From Tubulanus polymorphus (lineage: Eukaryota; Nemertea; Palaeonemertea; Tubulaniformes; Tubulanidae), in NCBI RefSeq assembly GCF_964204645.1, contig NC_134033.1, forward strand, positions 2,229,631 to 2,293,630: DNA of 64,000 bases, in the 5' to 3' direction. Position 1 is the first letter of the stretch, and each line of letters opens with the position of its first letter. Both the position numbers and the translations under genes were made by a program. Positions 48,892 through 61,612 of the stretch are shown piece by piece. The notes under the pieces were generated by a model. It did not search any database, was not told the DNA's origin, and saw only the letters and a list, made by a program, of their open reading frames with translations.

Positions 48892-51800
48892 TTATTTACT
48901 GGATGTCGTCAATCCTAGTCGTCGTTTATTGCGTTCACGAATAGATTTCATATCGATTGTAAGTATTGTATAAAGAAGCGGATTCAGAGACGAGTTGATC
49001 GGTAAAAATAGAACGGCCAGCCAAGCGGCCACCTGGTTCGGTATCTCGACCGAAAATACGGCGCAAAACTGAACGATTATTATCGGTAGCCAGCAAAATA
49101 GATTACAAAGATTGATTACTAAACTCCTTCGAGCTAAAACCAGTTCGGTAGGATCGGCTCTTCCCGAGCCCGACCTACTTCCAGATACGAGTTTATACAT
49201 CTGAGCGTACGTCGTCATTATCGTAGCCAATATGGCCGCATTAAACAAGGCAAAAATAGCAAATGAATAGTGCCAGCCATTGACGTCGATCGTCAGTAAA
49301 TTCATAGGCAAACAAACTCCGGTTGTACCGTAAAAATTGTGTCCGAAGTAAGACGACGATGACAGCGGTAGAATAGAAACTGTGCTCATAACGAGCCAAC
49401 AAATGCAGCAAATCCCGATAACGTATTTAGGAGTTATGATCGGACTTCTAGAAAAAGGGTTGACGATATTTGAATATCTCTGACGCGTTAGAATTAAGAG
49501 AAAAGTCAGGGAACCTTCGCACGAAACGGTGACAATAACCCCTGAGAGACGGCATAATGAGCTATCCGTCCAGGTTTCAGAATTCAGATAATAAACGCCT
49601 TCGAACACGTAGTCAGCTCCTGCGATCAAAAACAAATAGACCGACATCAGAAAATCACAACCGGCAATATTTATGATGAGGATATCTGAAGATGTGTTAC
49701 GTGTTCCGGTGGATTCCATCCGCAAAGCTTGAACGCGAAATAAGATAACGATACTGTTAGCGAGAAAACTGAAAGATGCGATCATCCAGATGATGGCTCT
49801 CAGTACAGCGTTACCCATCAGGTCAGAACAGGTGGAAAATTGATCAGCTTCGGGAAGACATCGGTCAACATTCGGTGCCATGCAGCAAAATTTGTAAGCA
49901 TCCGAAGCGAGGTATTTCAATGATGTAAGATCGCCAAGAACGTTTCCTTTTACAAATATCACTTCGGCATTTTTGACAAGGTCTAGAATTTCTAGTTTAG
50001 CCAGTCCAGAAAAAGCATAACTGGAAATATAATGTATTCTATTACTGCTGATATTTAACGACTGTAATGCGGATAAACCTTTAAATACATTTTCACCGAG
50101 AACCGATATAGAAAGTCCGTGAAGATCGAGAGTAGTAAGTGACATCAGACCTCGAAAACTACCGTCTTCTAAATGTTGCAGCGGATTTCCGATAAGAAAT
50201 AGTTGTTTTAAACCGATCAAACCTGCGAATGTATTAGCAGATAATGATGTTATGCGGTTGTGTGTAAGGTCTAATGTGTATAGATTGTTGAGATTAGAAA
50301 ACGCGTTTGGAACGATGTAAGACAAATTATTGCCCGAAATATCGAGAAAACGAAGATAAATGAAAGAGTTGAACGTCGACTCGTTAAATACGGCTCGGTT
50401 ATTCGACAAAATTAAAACCCGAGTTGATTCTATAAAACGACCAGTAATATCTGATAAAAGAGCATTTTCACAATCGATGAAATGACCCCGGCAATTACAA
50501 CGTTCAGGACACGTGACCTTACAGTATGACTCGTCATCCGAGTTATGTTTACAATTTACGACACCGTCGCAAACTTCAGATTGCGGAATACATCGTTTTT
50601 CCTGGCCGCATTTAAACATTCCCGGACACGACCAAGTCTCGCAGTTTCGTTCATCTTCTGAATTAGGACAATCGGATCGACCGTCACAAACGTGTCTGAT
50701 CGGTATACAGTAAGATGCCGGACATTTTATAGTACCAGCCGCGCATTCGAAGTCATTACACGCGAGTATATGTTCAAGATTTCTACATACCGGGAAACCA
50801 ATCGGTAACCTTTCTAAAATACACCTTTCGTGTCGGGAATAACAGCGAGGAGAATTAAACGAACATCTTTGTTCATCCGATTCCTTACACAGATCTGTGA
50901 AACGAGTCGAACATTGATTGTCATCATTACAGTAAACCTCGGGATTCACTGTCATATTAGTAACCAATTCGTCTTCTTCGAGACTTCCGCTACAATCCAC
51001 GACACCATCCCGATACAACTGAAAACTAATACATTCACCGTCCGCGCACGAGAACCCCTGACAAAGTTCGGGAGTGCATCCAACCTCATCGGAACCGTCT
51101 TTACAGTTGGCTAGTCCGTCACATCGTTTATAACTATCGATGCATTGGTGATTGGAACAGCGATATTGCGTAGATAAACACGGTGGATGATAGCACGAGT
51201 TCTCATCCGAGCCATCGACGCAATCTCTCATAAAGTCGCAGAAACCGCTAATCGATATAACCTGTCCATCGTTACAGCGGAACTGACTGTGTAAATTGAT
51301 ATCCCTACAATCGAGTTCATCTTCACCGCGTTGACAGTCGTGTCTGGTATCGCATACGCGATGGTCGCTGATACATCTTTGATCGTTACATTCAAACTGC
51401 CACGATTTACAGCCGCTTATAGAAGCTAACTCTTCACCAGTTACATTAAAGGTACACAACACGGAATGTACTTTATGTTTTGTATCATCGAAAGGTTTCA
51501 ATAACCATTTCACTGATTGAATATAAGTAATTTCATTTCTGGTCACCAATGGTTTGATAACTTTAAATCCGTCGCGGTCCATTGTCAGTATAGCGCCATA
51601 TTGATGACGATATTGAAATTCACTGACCAAATTATTCATATCGCTTTCTGTATTTGAAGTCATTCTTACTATTTCGGCGCGGATGCTGTGACACATTTCT
51701 CTAGCACTCCGAATATTCAAACCTCGATTGTTTTTCCAGTCGGTTAGTATTTGATAACATCGTCCGGAAATAGTTACCCAACCTCTTGGACAGATTGAAT

Positions 51801-54800
51801 TAATCAAAGTAACATCGGGAATCATTTGATCTATTGTTTTATTTAAGTCTGTATTTGTTGAATTGTTCGCATCGTTTATCGTTGAATTGTGTTTGTTTTT
51901 GATGTTGATTCTCTCGGATTCACAAATGAATGTCGTGTGCGTCTCCTCGATTTGACACGGGAATCGAACCCAGTTCGCCGATCCTCGTGGATTATTCAGT
52001 ATCATCACCGTACACGGCATATTGACGTCATTTATCGGTTGTTTTCTTAGCGGAGATATCAATCCTCGAATAACTTCTGGTATCGTTTCATTAATAACAG
52101 GTTTATACCACTCTGTGTAGCTCAATGGTTTACCGTCAGTCCACGTGTAATAACCATCATTCTGTTTCGTGAATAAAATGAAATATATCACTTCTTTAAA
52201 AATCTTTCGATTTTAATTCATATTAGAATGCATTAGTCTTACCTTCCATTTTAATCCAATCATCATTATGAGCGCTTTTAATGTATAAGCCATTCGGAGA
52301 AGTTCTGTAGCGAATAATCTTTTGATCGAAATCATTTCCTGTTCTGAGTTGATACTGAGTAGATGTCCCGCGTACTTCTGTCTACAGTATATTTCAGCGT
52401 TCTCCCAATTCAGACGTTCATCTCTGATGAATCTGATGCAGGAAATTCCGGAATCCAGAAATCCTTGTTTACAGTAAAAATCATCGAAATGTTTAATCGG
52501 TAACGACTCGTGTAAAGTGTATTGTATTTGAAATGTCGGAATGAAATTGTTTACTTCAAAACGCAAAGTATTATCTGTTAAACTATAAAATATAAGTCCA
52601 CGAACCGCGTTGTTATCACATATTTTAGTATCATATTGAGAGTCAATAGTTTTGAAATATTCACCATTATGAAAAGGTTTATAATTCATTAGTTGTATTA
52701 GAATAATCGGATCATTCGCTTTATTGTTGTATTTTTCACATGAAACTGGTCCAATAAATTTGACAATAAATCTGTAATATTGAAATATATTTTGTTGTAT
52801 CGGGTTTTCAAATCTATATGAAATAGATTTTGATGTACGTCCTGCCCGACCTGGATAGTTCGGTGACTGCACGAGTCCACATTTATCTTTAGTAGTAACT
52901 GGGAGACGGGAACCGGCAAGTCCCAAACTATCCGCTTTTTTAACTCCTAGACATTTACGACGTAGTTTAACTATTAGTGGTCGCCGCCAGAATCCAAACC
53001 CATTATCTGTGAAATCTACAGTGTTTAATACGAGACTGTTATTAAGAAACTGATTACTCAAACTCAAAAACTGATCACATGGCAATGACATCTTGAGAAA
53101 ACATCGGTCAATTTGATATTCGTGTTCTGATAATGTGTGAATTTTTTTCAAGCGAAAGCGTCGATTTTCAGGTGTAATCACGAGACAGTGTGACGTCATA
53201 TTGATCTGACGTTGTTCTTCCTGTAGAACATACCTGTCACAATCAGTAGGAACAAATTGAAGAGATGATCTGAACGGATCACCAACTGATAACTGATTGT
53301 TATAGTAATAAGCGTATGCTACTACAGTAACCGGTCCACCTGATGTAATCAGGCTGACGACAGATCGACCGTAGTATGAACCAGGACAATACGGACCATA
53401 GCGTCTAGCTGTGAAATTACTACCATCAAATATATAAAAACCAGCTCGATCACAGGTTTCTGATAGCACTGTTAGTTTCAACTGTTCTTCATAGATGTTC
53501 ACTTTCCAGTTTAGTTGTAATGTAGTTACACGATACAATGTATTCTTTGATCTCGGGAACAATCGATAAGCTGATATTGAGTTTCTGTATGAATGCTGAA
53601 ATATAAGAGAATTGATTACAGCATTGAACGTTTACAATACGACAATTTCAAACCACTCACAACCTGAAAATATCGATAATAGTTCTCCTTGTAATCCAAA
53701 CTAATCTAAATTCTTCCACTAATCATCATAATTACTTTGCGTAAACAACATGTGCTTTGGGTTACACATACCCGCTGTTATTCCAAGTTTCTCGGTAAAG
53801 GTTCACTGGTCAAAATCGCCATCAAAATCATAGATTATTACAATGATTCCATTACACGAACCTAATTTACAAATCATTGTAATAAACTTACCGATATCTG
53901 CGGCTTGTTGACGTAGACGTCTGATATTGTTATTGATTTCACTTCAAATTCTATTTTCAAATTCGATCTTACAAAATCCGATGTCGTTAAAACGCACAGA
54001 ATCACGAGAAATCCGTCTGATTTTACACTCAGAGATTTAAGATGGTTAAAACTGAGTAAAATATCAGTTCTCACAATACGTAACCCTTCCTGTTTATATA
54101 CACCAACGACACCTGGTGACGAGACGAGATCACGTGTCCAGTTGAAGACGACGTACTGCAGAACATCGACTGTCATAGACCAGCAGTATAAGTGTTTAGA
54201 CTGAGTTACTATATGTGGTATTCCATCAATTGTAGTGAGCAATCCTGATTTATTATAGAATTGAATTAACGGGTTAGAGATGTTCCAATCTGATATTTTG
54301 TAATCTTGCACGAGTAGCCGCGACTTAAACGACACAGTTGGAATGACACTTTTAAATTCTACACACGCTTTATTAGTTTTAGTATAAAACGATGAAGGCG
54401 GATGTCCGGTTTGTTCTCGTATAAGAGCTATAGGTTCACTGGTGCTGTTCCATCCGTCGTAAATTTCAGGACGAGTTTTTATTGGATCCTCACCTGGTTT
54501 CAACCTGAAATCTATCTGTAAAAACGTTAAATTCATTCGTCTGGCATCCCGATCCATTCTAACAACAATTTACATCGCCAGGCAGAAATCATGAATCCAT
54601 AACCTGTTTGAGTTGGTAATTCTTTTACTGCATGTTTGTAACATGTATGTACGATTTTCAAGCGACTCTGTTCCTCAAAACGATATATGATGTAAACCCG
54701 ACTACCTCGCGCTCCATCGACGTTACTCCTAAACAACAACGAAATCAAACCGTTACTGCGGATATCTAATTGTTTTCTTCCGGTAGCGCAGAGTTTGTTG

Positions 54801-55117
54801 TCGGACTCGCCGACGAGAAGGTAGTTTTCGTTACAGAATATCGACGGCTCGATGTCGTAGTAAACTTGAACGAGAAAACTTCCCGGTAAAGAGCTGTTGA
54901 CGAACCAACGACATTCAACACCGCGCACTAACGACGGATAGTTCGGTGAAACGATGTAACCAGACGTAGAATCGACGGAGTATTGAGTGTTGTTACAAGA
55001 TGAACTGACTGTAACAGACGCGGCTTCCTCGACAGAGTTTGCGCGATCAGCCCGCGTAAATATACAGTCTCCGCAAGCGATCAGTAAAACTACGAACAAC
55101 GCTTTCATTCGCTGCAT
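48892..55117 (-). pseudogene. CUB/C-type lectin/LDLa/LRR 7TM receptor, copy B, frameshifted in exon 1
   Basis: Same three-exon structure: 55117-53892, 53595-52243 and 52161-48892. Exons 2 and 3 have exactly the same lengths as in copy A and are fully open, with the same CUB, lectin, LDLa, LRR and 7TM parts. Exon 1 lacks 7 bp present in copy A ('gcaaacc' missing between 54537 and 54538), so the frame stops right after GMPDE and resumes as MNLTFLQIDF in another frame. It also has a 2-codon insertion near 54340 (KSVIPTVSFKSR). If the deletion is real, only a product starting downstream could be made; an assembly error or polymorphism is possible because everything else is intact. TM3 RQRY and TM7 NPLLY are kept. 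Confidence 0.8.
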
Positions 55118-55647
55118 ATTGAACACAATTCACGCTTCAAAACAAACACATTTCTAACTAGTTCCAGGTTTGCGCGACATTTCTCATAAGAGTCGCTGTT
55201 AAGTAATGACAAGTTGTCAGAATGTCAGAAGTTGACGAATTGATCGAGTCCAATTATTTTGTAAAAAGATCTCCCATCAAACTGGCGCCAGTCTCGTATT
55301 TCTGTTACTTTCACCTGCGCTCGGTTTCGCAGTAATTACCGCGGTTTCTAAATTTAGACGTGTTTCAATATATCTTGTTTATAATCATGTGCAATTATTT
55401 CTCTAAAAATATTTACTGTCGTTCCCGAACTGCGTTCAGTTTGTGATAATATTCTATGACATTTTCTATCTTTACCTCAAAATATTCTGCGTCTCTGTAA
55501 AACACTTCGTCAATATCTGTTCTGATAATTCACACTCTACAGTCAATATAATAACTGAGTTGAAGCTAAGCGAAGCGCGTGGATATCTGATTGTGGTGAG
55601 TAAGGTCTTGTTCGGTACAGATTGTTTTGAAGAAACAACAGCAACCA

Positions 55648-55673
55648 AGTAAGACGGGCATGACAGCGGTAGA
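55648..55673 (-). other. Short relic of receptor 7TM sequence at the copy B border
   Basis: 'agtaagacgggcatgacagc' followed by 'ggtaga' matches the TM4-coding stretch and the relic next to copy A, then breaks off into an unrelated repeat. Confidence 0.5.
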
Positions 55674-56182
55674 TCCGGAATCTACACCTCGGAATACATC
55701 TTCCTACCAAGTTTAGAAGGAATCAGAGAAAAAAAATTTTTCGCCGAAAAAAAACTCCTGGACTTACACCTTAGATTTTTGCCGTTTTTGGCCAAAAAAT
55801 CGAATTTCTTCGATTTGCTTAAAATTTTAGTCCTAAGTATTTTCGGGGGTGCTGATTCCAAATCTGCAATCCCAAAAACCCTGGGGTCTAGGGCCTTTTT
55901 AAAATTTAAGGGGTACCCCTAAGAATTCGAATTTCTCATTTTTGAGGCCTCGGATCCTAAGAATTCTTTCAGATTTGTGATCAGCACCCCAGAATACATG
56001 TCTATACTAAATTTCTCCGAAATTGGAGACAAAAAATATTTGACCCCTAACCCTCATTTTGGGGGGTACCTTAGATTGCCATTTCTATGATACACCAGTT
56101 ACTAGACTTAACTCTAACATAACTCAAATTTATTAAGTTTCATGTATATTTTTAGGATGTTTGTCATCAATATGGCGGAACT
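55674..56182. repeat. AT-rich dispersed repeat, copy 1
   Basis: Starts 'tccggaatctacacc' and ends 'gtcatcaatatggcggaact'. About 500 bp, duplicated at 59611-60150. Internally built from diverged modules around 'gatcagcaccccagaatac' / 'atgt'. Confidence 0.88.
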
Positions 56183-57340
56183 ATTGACGGTTGTTATGGT
56201 GGTGACGATTCCCCCTTTACCTACAATCAGTAGAGAATTGATTTGAACATTATACAGACATTGATGCAGTGGAGCAGATGGACCAAGATGAACCAGGACG
56301 AACCCCAATAAACCAGGATGAACCAGGACGAACCCAGATAAACCAAGATGAACCAAGTAGAGTTGTGACTTGGAAGAAATGTTAGAAATTGATGTCTCAT
56401 TTTAATAGTTATCAATAGGTACGTAGGCAATCGAGGCTGGAGACATGCTAGACATTTTAGACATTTCCGAGTTAGATTGCTAGGTTTTAATTCTCGACCA
56501 CAGAACTTGAATCATCAGTCAATGGGATATCACTGGTATCACATTGATTCAAGTTAGGAACAGACTCTACTGTACTGTAATAACATAGCGCACCAGAAAC
56601 AACATGTGTGATACTGATGCATCATAAATCTGATATCTGATATTGTAAATATGATTTCAGGTTTCGATTCCTGGGTTAGTTCAGTCAGTTCATTGCGGAG
56701 TTGATCACATGTTCGCTTTATGCAAGACTTTTATTTGATATTTAACTCTGATGCACATTTTTCGCTGAAATAAATAAATTTCACAATAAATTGATTATTC
56801 ACTAATTTTGTGGTGGTTGTAACTGATTTTCTGTTCTAGTTTAAGTGGAATCTCGTTGATATGAATCTTGTGGGATGCAATTGTTGAATCAAACTGGTTT
56901 CGTCTTTACACAGATTTGTCGTATTAACGATGTTCAACTGAAGTTTTTCCAGTTGTTTGCACCAATTTGTGGTTGGGAGAGTTTGATTTTAACCCTGACC
57001 AAGAAGGGTCGACCTTAATAGGAGGTTTAATGGTTCACGTGCTGCAACTTTGATGATAGCGTTGGATGAATGCACTTTTTTGGAGAATAAAATTTAATTT
57101 GCTTTAGATTCTGTCTGTGGCATGTGAGTCTACCTCTTTACCGCTTTATGCAATTAGATTCCGTTGACAGAAGAGTTCTATCAAAAATGGCTTGAAAATC
57201 GTTTTAAAAAGAAGATCCCCTTTCCAAAAGCTTAAAAATTAATTGAATTATTCATAGAAAACGGAATCGTGGTGAATAATGAACGAAATTCGGCTAAAAA
57301 ATATCTGTATTACTTGCATGCCACAGTAAGATTGCGAGGC
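56183..57340. other. Spacer, no gene seen
   Basis: A short tandem repeat of 'gatgaaccaggacgaaccc' type lies at about 56280-56355. The rest is AT-rich without a convincing frame. Confidence 0.6.
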
Positions 57341-57344
57341 TGGG

Positions 57345-57985
57345 TTAGATATCAACCGTACAGTGCTGCCCCTATGAATAACGACAGCGGAATTTCTGTG
57401 AACTAAAATAGCGCCGCCGGAATATGAATTTCCCAAATTACGTACAATACGGACCAGTGTGGCGCCTAATTCTGATTAAATATGATACTATGAATACTTT
57501 ATAACTTTTTAATGAAATTTTCTTATTTTTTAGGGAACGATATTCAATTTTGATAGCTAAAATTCACTTTCTTATCAATTAATTAGTATTTATATTCAGA
57601 ATAAGTTATTCAGTTATATTTTTGAATGATAATTTATCATCTGAATTGACAAAATTTCCATATTTTTTCTTCGATATATTTTAATTGCGCGCAAATAATC
57701 AGGGAACATTCAAACACCTGTCGCTCTCTGCCAGACGATACTAAAAATATCCCGATTCAAATTTACTCTTTTAAGGTTAATTCTCTTATAGAATAATTGT
57801 TTGGTTCAAACGTTTTAGAGCAGTTGTAAGATTTGGAGAATTCCCTCGGAATCCGGCCCGCAAATCGGTAATTAGTTCGTCCACTACGGCCGTCCGAAGA
57901 CTCTGGCAAGCGAGTATTAAGTTAGTTCACGTTTTCCCCGCTATCGTTATATGTAGGGGCAGCACTAGACGGTCGATATGGAAAT
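57345..57985. mobile_element. Possible MITE with about 60-bp inverted ends
   Basis: 'tagtgctgcccctacatata' on the minus strand at the right end (about 57920-57983) matches 'cagtgctgcccctatgaata' at the left end (about 57347-57406), continuing to 'gtgaactaa'. The interior is AT-rich. Confidence 0.6.
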
Positions 57986-58048
57986 CGTGCACTGTGGAGC
58001 GCGCTCAATTCAATCTCTAATTCTTTATTTACAATGAAACTAAGTCTC

Positions 58049-58516
58049 TCAATTGATAAAGACTTTAAAGCCACAATGATTCCCAACGTACGAACTTTGA
58101 TATTGGTTTAAAAGATAAGAATTCATGAGATATCGTGCCCTCACAGACACAGGGACTTTACAGACACGTCCATCCACCACACAGGGACCTGGAGTCAAGT
58201 GTTTAACGCCAACGGTAACCTTGCTGTGGCCGTGGTCACTTTCACTTGGCCGCTTAAAGTAAGACATACGTAAGAATAAGAATTCACAAGATTTCATGTC
58301 CTCAGGGACACACAGGGGGACCTCACAAACACAGGGACCTCGGCACTCAGTGTCAATAACCACTTTCACTAGCCAGGCGGCGCCGCATGCACGACATGGT
58401 GCAGGTGATAGTTTCACAAATCTTGATGAGCTGTTGTTACTATTCCTGTTAATTCCTCCTCTTTTCCACATGTTCAGCAGGTTACCATCACCAGCTGAAT
58501 CGACCAGTTTCACCAT
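58049..58516 (-). other. Unidentified 155-codon frame built on a direct repeat
   Basis: Two related stretches (58111-58260 and 58270-58380) sharing 'aagaattca', 'cacagggacct' and 'cactttcact' make most of it. Both are read in the same frame (GPCV, VPV/VPL). No family recognised; more likely a repeat than a gene. Confidence 0.2.
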
Positions 58517-58774
58517 CTTACTCCCACAGTGGCCGAGTATATCAGTTATGTAAAAACAATCTGTTAATCCAGTAAAGTTGTGAAAACTTTTGCATAAGCC
58601 TTTACTAGTATGTCTGAGAGTTTGAGTTTGAGTTTGTTAATGTGTTTCTCTAGACACTGTTTCAATTTCATATTTCAGGTTTTCCTCTCTGGACTGTCGT
58701 TGCTAAACTTCATCACAAATACTGGATGTGGACTTCGTCTGAAATTCTTCAGTTTTACTTCTTCAGTCAACTTC

Positions 58775-59008
58775 TTCCGGACTAGTGAACTTACCGGACT
58801 ACTAGTGAACTAACCGGACTATATGTGAACTTACCGGACTACATGTGAACTATATGTGCACTAACCGGACTACTAGTGAACTAACTGGACTACATGTGAA
58901 CTTACCGAACTACATGTGAACTATATGTGCACTAACCGGACTACTAGTGAACTAACTGGACTACATGTGAACTTACCGAACTACATGTGAACTAACTGGA
59001 CTAAAAGT
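58775..59008. repeat. Minisatellite, about 20-bp unit in a higher-order repeat of about 70-75 bp
   Basis: Units 'ggactactagtgaactaac', 'tggactacatgtgaactta' and 'actatatgtgcactaacc' recur in order. Confidence 0.9.
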
Positions 59009-59339
59009 GGATTGATACTCGTAAAAAATAATCAGTGGTTGACTCCTGAAGGTGTGGAACTCTGTATGTGGAATTGTGGAACTCAGTGGACTATTATTAC
59101 TGCTAGACAAGGGAGGAGAGACTTGTGTGAGTAGAATTTCTTTTATGTTTCAAAAACAATTATGAGAGAGCAGTTTATCTGTAAACATAGTGTTTACTGA
59201 GTGTCATAAGAATTGTCAATGGAGTTATTTATTTATAGCAGCCTGTAATTGTGTGACAGGAATTATAATTCAGGGTTTTAGTAAGAGTATCAATTTCTGC
59301 CTTAAAAATTAATTGAATACTTGGCTCAATAGATAAAAT

Positions 59340-60150
59340 TGTATTTTTGGACCAAATTTCATCAAAATTTGTGACGAAAATAAGGGTCAAAACACAAAAT
59401 CCTGAATATCTCATTTTAGAGGCCTCAGATCCAAAAACTAACTTCATATTCGTGATCAGCACCCCAAAAAACATGTATGTACCAAATTTTATTAAAATTG
59501 GGCCAAAAAAAAATTTTGACTTTGTACCCCATTTTTGGGGTGCATATTTTGGGCATTAAAACCCTTATTTGCCAATGAAGATGAATTCCGATTCAAAATC
59601 TGATTGCATATCCGGAATCTACACCACAGAATACATCTTCCTACCAAGTTTCGAAGGAATCAGAGAAAAAAAATTTTTCGCCGAAAAAAAACTCCTGGAC
59701 TTACACCTTAGATTTTTGCCGTTTTTGGCCAAAAAATCGAATCTCTTCGATTTGCTTAAAATTTTAGTCCTTACTATTTTCAGGGGCGCTGATTCCAAAT
59801 CTGCAATCAGATTTTGAATATCTCGAAAATTCTGGGGTCCAAGGCCTTTTGAAAATTTAGGGGTCCTCCAAAAAATTCGAATTTCTCATTTTTGGGGCCT
59901 CGGATCCGAAATATTCTTTCAGATTGGTGATCAGCACGCCAGAATACATGTATGTACTGAATTCTATCGAAATCGGAGACAAAAAATATTTGACCCCTGA
60001 CCCTTATTTTGGGGGTACCTTAGATTGCCATTTCTCTGATACACCGGTAACTAGACTTAACTCTAACTCTGTATGTTTGATTGATGGCCTTAAATCTATT
60101 AAGTTTCATGTATATTTTTAGGATGTTTGTCATCAATATGGTGGAACTAT
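59340..60150. repeat. AT-rich dispersed repeat, copy 2 plus an extra diverged unit
   Basis: 59611-60150 matches 55674-56182 with two small insertions. 59340-59570 is a further diverged module of the same kind ('gtgatcagcaccccaaaaaa'). Confidence 0.85.
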
Positions 60151-60374
60151 GATCAGGACTACATCAGATGGTGTGGGCAGTGTTCGAACTCAGCGACAGG
60201 ATAAACAAACAAACGAACTCATATTGGGAGAACTTGACTTCAGTTATAGTGAACTTTATGTCCACGAGGACAAAATAATAACATTACTGCTGATGGGATT
60301 ATCTGTTTGAACTAGAAACTGTAAACGGCATTCTAGATAGAAAACAAGAGGAACATAAGTTCAGGTGATATGCC

Positions 60375-60710
60375 ATCCTATCCTCTCTATCTCTTTCTAT
60401 CCTCTCTCATTCTCACTCTCTCCTCACTCTGTTTCACTCTCATCTCTCCTCACTCTGTTTCACTCTCATCTCTCCTCACTCTGTCTCATTCTCACTCTCT
60501 CCTCACTCTGTCTCACTCTCTCCTCACTCTGTCTCACTCTCTCCTCACTCTGTTTCACTCTCATCTCTCCTCACTCTGTCTCATTCTCATCTCTCCTCAC
60601 TCTGTCTCATTCTCACTCTCTCCTCACTCTGTTTCACTCTCATCTCTCCTCACTCTGTCTCTTCTCACTCTCTCCTCCTCTCTCTCTGCCCACTCTTGTC
60701 TCATTCTCTA
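60375..60710. repeat. CT-rich minisatellite
   Basis: Units of 'ctctcctcactctgtctcat' with variants. Long open frames on the plus strand come from lack of stop codons in this composition. Confidence 0.92.
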
Positions 60711-60831
60711 TTACCATCTACCGGGTTGAAATGGGAACTAGTTCCTGTCTCGCCCGGTAGATGGCATTATTTTTTTGATAAAATTTGCTTAAGCAATGGA
60801 TAAATATGAGTTCCTCTGTGTGCTGCCAGCA

Positions 60832-60905
60832 CGTCCCTATAGCGTAGTGGTAGGGTGCTGGACTTTTAGTCGAATGGTTGGTGGTTCAAATCCCATTTTA
60901 GTTGA
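60832..60905 (+). repeat. tRNA-like sequence, probably a SINE or pseudogene
   Basis: A-box-like 'tagcgtagtggtagggtgct', loop CTTTTAG (Lys-UUU like) and B-box-like 'ggtggttcaaatccc'. The anticodon stem has mismatches. Confidence 0.5.
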
Positions 60906-61199
60906 TATTAAATATTGATGTTTCAATAAAATGTTGAATTTTACTTTTGCAAACAAGCTGTAAGAAATTCCTACTTTGAATTTGGAATAAATTCTTTGAT
61001 TTGTACTTTGCGTTTGTCCTTTCCGTGATTGTGTGAGAAGTTGTAAGCGGAAGAGTTCTTTCCGGAGCAGTGTCGAGTATGAAGTTGTGAGGGGAAGAGT
61101 CCTTTCCGGAGCCCGAGACAGAGATTTTTAGTAAGACGAGCATTTTATGTATATGGACGTTTATTTATTTACGTTACTTTATAACATGCGGCAAAACGA

Positions 61200-61612
61200 A
61201 ATAATGACGGAGTAGAGTCTGCGTCTCGAGGTTTGGAGATGGTGCCTTGGTCTGAGTAGAGTCTGCGTCTCGAGGTTTGGAGATGGTTCTGTAGTCGGAG
61301 TAGAGTCTGCGTCTCGAGGTTTGGAGATGGTGCTTTAGTCCCGAGGTTTGGAGATGGTGCTTTAGTCGGAGTAGAGTCTGCGTCTCGAGGTTTGGAGATG
61401 GTGCTTTAGTCGTAGAGTCTGCGTCTCGAGGTTTGGAGATGGTGCTTTAGTCGGAGTAGAGTCTGCGTCTCGAGGTTTGGAGATGGTGCCTTAGTCGGAG
61501 TAGAGTCTGCGTCTCGAGGTTTGGAGATGGAGTGGAGTCTGCATCTCGAGGTTTGGAGATTGTGCTTTAGTCGGAGTTGAGTCTGCGTCTCGAGGTTTGA
61601 AGATGTTGCTGT
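61200..61612. repeat. Minisatellite, about 45-bp unit, about nine copies
   Basis: Unit 'gagtagagtctgcgtctcga' plus 'ggtttggagatggtgctta' type. Confidence 0.92.

Larger units (their letters stand above)
47281..55673. repeat. Segmental duplication, copy B
   Basis: About 8.39 kb matching copy A (36593-45150), head-to-tail in the same orientation. Its right border runs straight into an AT-rich repeat at 55674. Confidence 0.93.

Noticed and set aside
60365-60760. Plus-strand frames of Ser/Leu/His repeats
   Set aside because: CT-rich low-complexity sequence without stop codons.
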